Below, one piece after another: positions 31,053 to 32,761 of a DNA stretch of 32,761 bases. Under the pieces are notes generated by a model. The model searched no databases. It was given only the letters and a program-made list of their open reading frames with translations, and was not told where the DNA came from. The stretch is from assembly GCA_003243915.1 (NCBI GenBank), contig QHCC01000037.1, positions 176 to 32,936 of the forward strand, given 5' to 3'. The stretch is from Pseudonocardiales bacterium (GTDB lineage Bacteria > Actinomycetota > Actinomycetes > Mycobacteriales > Jatrophihabitantaceae). Each line of letters starts with the position of its first letter. Position 1 is the stretch's first letter. A program made the position numbers and the translations under genes.

Positions 31053-32390
31053 TCAGCTCCAGGGAAACGGCGAATTGCTCTGCGGATGCAGCCGGCCGGC
31101 TGCGTAGCGCGAGAAGCGGAACGGCTCCAGCAGCGGCTGGGCAGTCCCCAGCAATTCCTCGGCGACCAGCGCGCCGACGCCGATCATCTTGTACCCGTGG
31201 TTGGAGTCGGCGATGACGTACGCGTTCTCGCGGAAGACGTCGAAAACCGGAAAGCTGTCCGGCGTGAAGCAGCCGATTCCACCCGACGGCTCCTTGGAGA
31301 ACAGCTCCCGCTTGCCCGCGAACCGTTTCAGGCAATGCGCGAGCCCAGCCGTCCACATGCGGGCGAAGTCCGCTCCGACGACGAAGTCCGGGCTGGCCGG
31401 GCCGTACGGGTCGACCGCCACCTGGTCGGTCGGCCGGTCGACGACGAACGGCATGGCGCCACCCTGCACGCCACCGAAGTTGAAGTCGGGCTTGAAGTAG
31501 ATGCCCCACAGCCGGTCGGTGACCAGCGACCCGTCGATGTCGTCGTAGAGCGGGGCGTCGGTGTCGACGTGCACGACCGGCGGCATGCCCCCGCGGTTGT
31601 CGGTCAGGAAGCTCGGGTCGACACCGAGGGTGCCTTCCTGCAACGACCAGTACGTCCACATCGGACGCTGATGGCTCTGGCCGTCGTGGCCGACGACGGG
31701 CACCGTCTCCGCCAGGTTCAACATGGCCCAGAAGTCGCGTACCCAGGGTCCGACCGCCACGACGACGGTGTCGCACCGAATCGTCCCAGCGTCGGTCTGT
31801 ACCGCGTGCACACCGCTGCCTTCGACGACCAGGTCAGTGACCCGCACCCCGGCGTGGATCCGCACGCCGGCTGCTCTGGCCTTGGCCGCCAGCCCGTGGA
31901 TCGAGGCCTTGTTGTTGGCATACCCGCCGCGCCGTTCGTGCAGCACGCTGGTGATGTTCTTCGCCTGCCAGTCGGAGAAGATCGATTCCAGGTAGCGCGC
32001 GGACTCCTCTGCCCCCTCGACGAACGTGGAGTCGTACCCGATCGCCTGCTGCTGGGCATGGATCGAAGCCACGTCGGCGTGCATGACTTCCGGCGAGATC
32101 TGCAGGTAGCCGACCGGGTGGTAGGAGAAGGCCTGCGGATCGGACTCCCAGACCCCGACCGAGTGCGCCATCAACTCGCGCATCGCCGGCTGGAAGTAGT
32201 TGTTGCGCACGACCCCGCAGGCGATGCCGGAAGCACCGGCACCGACATCGGCCTTGTCCAGGACCAGGATGTCGCGCCCGGATCCCTCGCCGCGAGCGGT
32301 CAGCAGCTCGCCCAGGTGCCAGGCGGTCGACAGCCCGTGGATGCCGGCACCGATGATCACGAAGCGTGCATGCTCAGGAAGCCGTGTCAC
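31053..32390 (-). CDS. FAD-dependent oxidoreductase, DAO family (dimethylglycine/sarcosine-type)
   Basis: This 445-residue protein starts at GTG 32390 after GAGGGGG. FAD binding: VIIGAGIHGLSTAWHLGEL (GxGxxG, residues 14-19), then ILVLDKADVGAGASGIACGVVRNNYFQPAM. The C-terminal part has PSGGIGCFTPDSFPVFD and YVIADSNHGYKMIGVGALVAEELL, the second FAD-contacting region. It resembles SoxB and stand-alone N-methyl amino acid dehydrogenases and is distinct from the tetrameric enzyme encoded upstream. Between a Rieske betaine demethylase and sarcosine oxidase, dimethylglycine demethylation is the missing step, so I infer that role. It has its own operator copy. Confidence 0.85.
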   Translation of the reverse strand: MTRLPEHARFVIIGAGIHGLSTAWHLGELLTARGEGSGRDILVLDKADVGAGASGIACGVVRNNYFQPAMRELMAHSVGVWESDPQAFSYHPVGYLQISPEVMHADVASIHAQQQAIGYDSTFVEGAEESARYLESIFSDWQAKNITSVLHERRGGYANNKASIHGLAAKARAAGVRIHAGVRVTDLVVEGSGVHAVQTDAGTIRCDTVVVAVGPWVRDFWAMLNLAETVPVVGHDGQSHQRPMWTYWSLQEGTLGVDPSFLTDNRGGMPPVVHVDTDAPLYDDIDGSLVTDRLWGIYFKPDFNFGGVQGGAMPFVVDRPTDQVAVDPYGPASPDFVVGADFARMWTAGLAHCLKRFAGKRELFSKEPSGGIGCFTPDSFPVFDVFRENAYVIADSNHGYKMIGVGALVAEELLGTAQPLLEPFRFSRYAAGRLHPQSNSPFPWS

Positions 32391-32440
32391 CCCAGCCCCC
32401 TCAGCCGTGTCGGATCGGTACGTCCGAGTTTAGCGTCGCG

Positions 32441-32454
32441 TCAACCCCAGTTGA
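32441..32454. promoter_or_regulatory. Candidate IclR operator, site 4 (TCAAC-CCCA-GTTGA)
   Basis: A 14-base inverted repeat, 51 bases upstream of the FAD oxidoreductase start. On the minus strand its edge forms TTGACG (32439-32444), a good -35 box with TACCGA 18 bases on, so binding would occlude the promoter. Confidence 0.7.
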
Positions 32455-32552
32455 TGGCGGATGACTGTCGGCATGAGCGAGATCGCACCGGACTGGACGC
32501 TGGCGCGTCAGGGACTTCCTCGACCAGACCCCGCCCCTCTAGCCTCGCGCTC

Positions 32553-32761
32553 ATGTCGGCCCGCCGATCACCCGAGACCCGATCCGCCGTCGTCACCAGG
32601 CTCCGGGCCGCCGGCTGTGTCTTCGCCGAGGACGAGGCGCGCTTGCTCATCGCCGCGGCACGGTCGCCGGCCGAACTCGCCGCCATGGTGGATCGGCGGG
32701 CCGCGGGCCTGCCCCTCGAACACGTCCTGGGTTGGGCCGAGTTCTGCGGCCTGCGGATAGC
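32553..32761 (+). CDS. Putative protein N5-glutamine methyltransferase (5' part)
   Basis: The gene opens at ATG 32553 (MSARRSPETRSAVVTRLRAAG) and runs off the right edge after 69 codons. The N-terminal helical domain ends with RRAAGLPLEHVLGWAEFCGLRI, the PLEHxxGxxxFxGL block that begins the HemK/PrmC catalytic region. PrmC methylates the GGQ glutamine of release factors; this subgroup is often a second PrmC-like copy in actinobacteria. The SAM-binding and NPPY motifs lie beyond the window. It is probably outside the betaine regulon, although site 4 lies about 100 bases upstream. Confidence 0.85.
   Translation, partial: MSARRSPETRSAVVTRLRAAGCVFAEDEARLLIAAARSPAELAAMVDRRAAGLPLEHVLGWAEFCGLRI

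Noticed and set aside
30604-31776. Minus-strand open frame of 390 codons spanning the Rieske/FAD gap
   Set aside because: Out of phase with both real genes and arginine-rich; the gap carries a promoter and operator instead.
1-32761. tRNA, rRNA or CRISPR features
   Set aside because: No cloverleaf-like sequences, ribosomal RNA stretches or regularly spaced repeats were noticed by reading; no covariance search was possible.

Overview
The window comes from a high-GC actinobacterium. It carries ESX/type VII-type small secreted-protein genes, the tail of an F420-dependent (Ddn-like) nitroreductase gene, DUF664/DinB proteins of the kind common in mycothiol-producing bacteria, many GTG starts, and apparently leaderless genes. 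I see no tRNA, rRNA, CRISPR array or complete insertion sequence. I cannot name the genus.

Layout. (1) 1-2736: end of a Ddn-like gene, then a four-gene leftward module: tandem YbaB-like protein, EspC-like protein with a YxxxD signal, a WXG-like protein with a hydrophobic C-terminus, and a small membrane protein. (2) 3037-4607: divergent ArsR-type metal sensor and His-rich CDF metal exporter sharing a palindromic operator. (3) 4543-7633: lipoprotein and MFS transporter (leftward) and a DUF1906 protein with a phage-lysin-like tail. (4) 7661-9303: arsenic/cadmium locus (CadI/ArsI-family VOC protein, ArsR, arsenic-type aquaglyceroporin). (5) 9351-13418: about 4.07 kb bounded by inverted copies of a 31-bp sequence (29/31 identical), holding a frameshifted GNAT gene, a RelBE pair, a LysE exporter, a DinB protein and two gene-poor stretches. 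(6) 13442-14587: a second arsenic locus, arsR-arsM, with a strong operator covering the arsR start codon. (7) 14919-17988: two GNAT genes, a frameshifted methyltransferase gene and a second DinB gene. (8) 17995-32454: a large betaine catabolism island. (9) 32553-end: start of a PrmC-like glutamine methyltransferase gene.

How the island works (inference from families). A four-component OpuC-type ABC transporter (25016-28648) imports a betaine. Two alternative first demethylations are encoded: a betaine-homocysteine methyltransferase-like enzyme (23035-24072) and a Rieske oxygenase (29564-30817). A stand-alone FAD oxidoreductase of the DAO family (31053-32390) may take dimethylglycine to sarcosine. 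The heterotetrameric sarcosine oxidase SoxBDAG (17995-23016) makes glycine, a one-carbon unit on tetrahydrofolate, and peroxide. An IclR regulator (24210-25019) sits in the middle. The most interesting observation is a CAAC-N4-GTTG palindrome occurring twice between the divergent methyltransferase and iclR genes and once each upstream of the Rieske and FAD oxidoreductase genes. A one-mismatch copy lies before the binding-protein gene. These look like the operators of one IclR-controlled regulon.

Two genes (9554-10148 and 16780-17431) are each broken by a single extra base, so either they are recent pseudogenes or the assembly has small indel errors.
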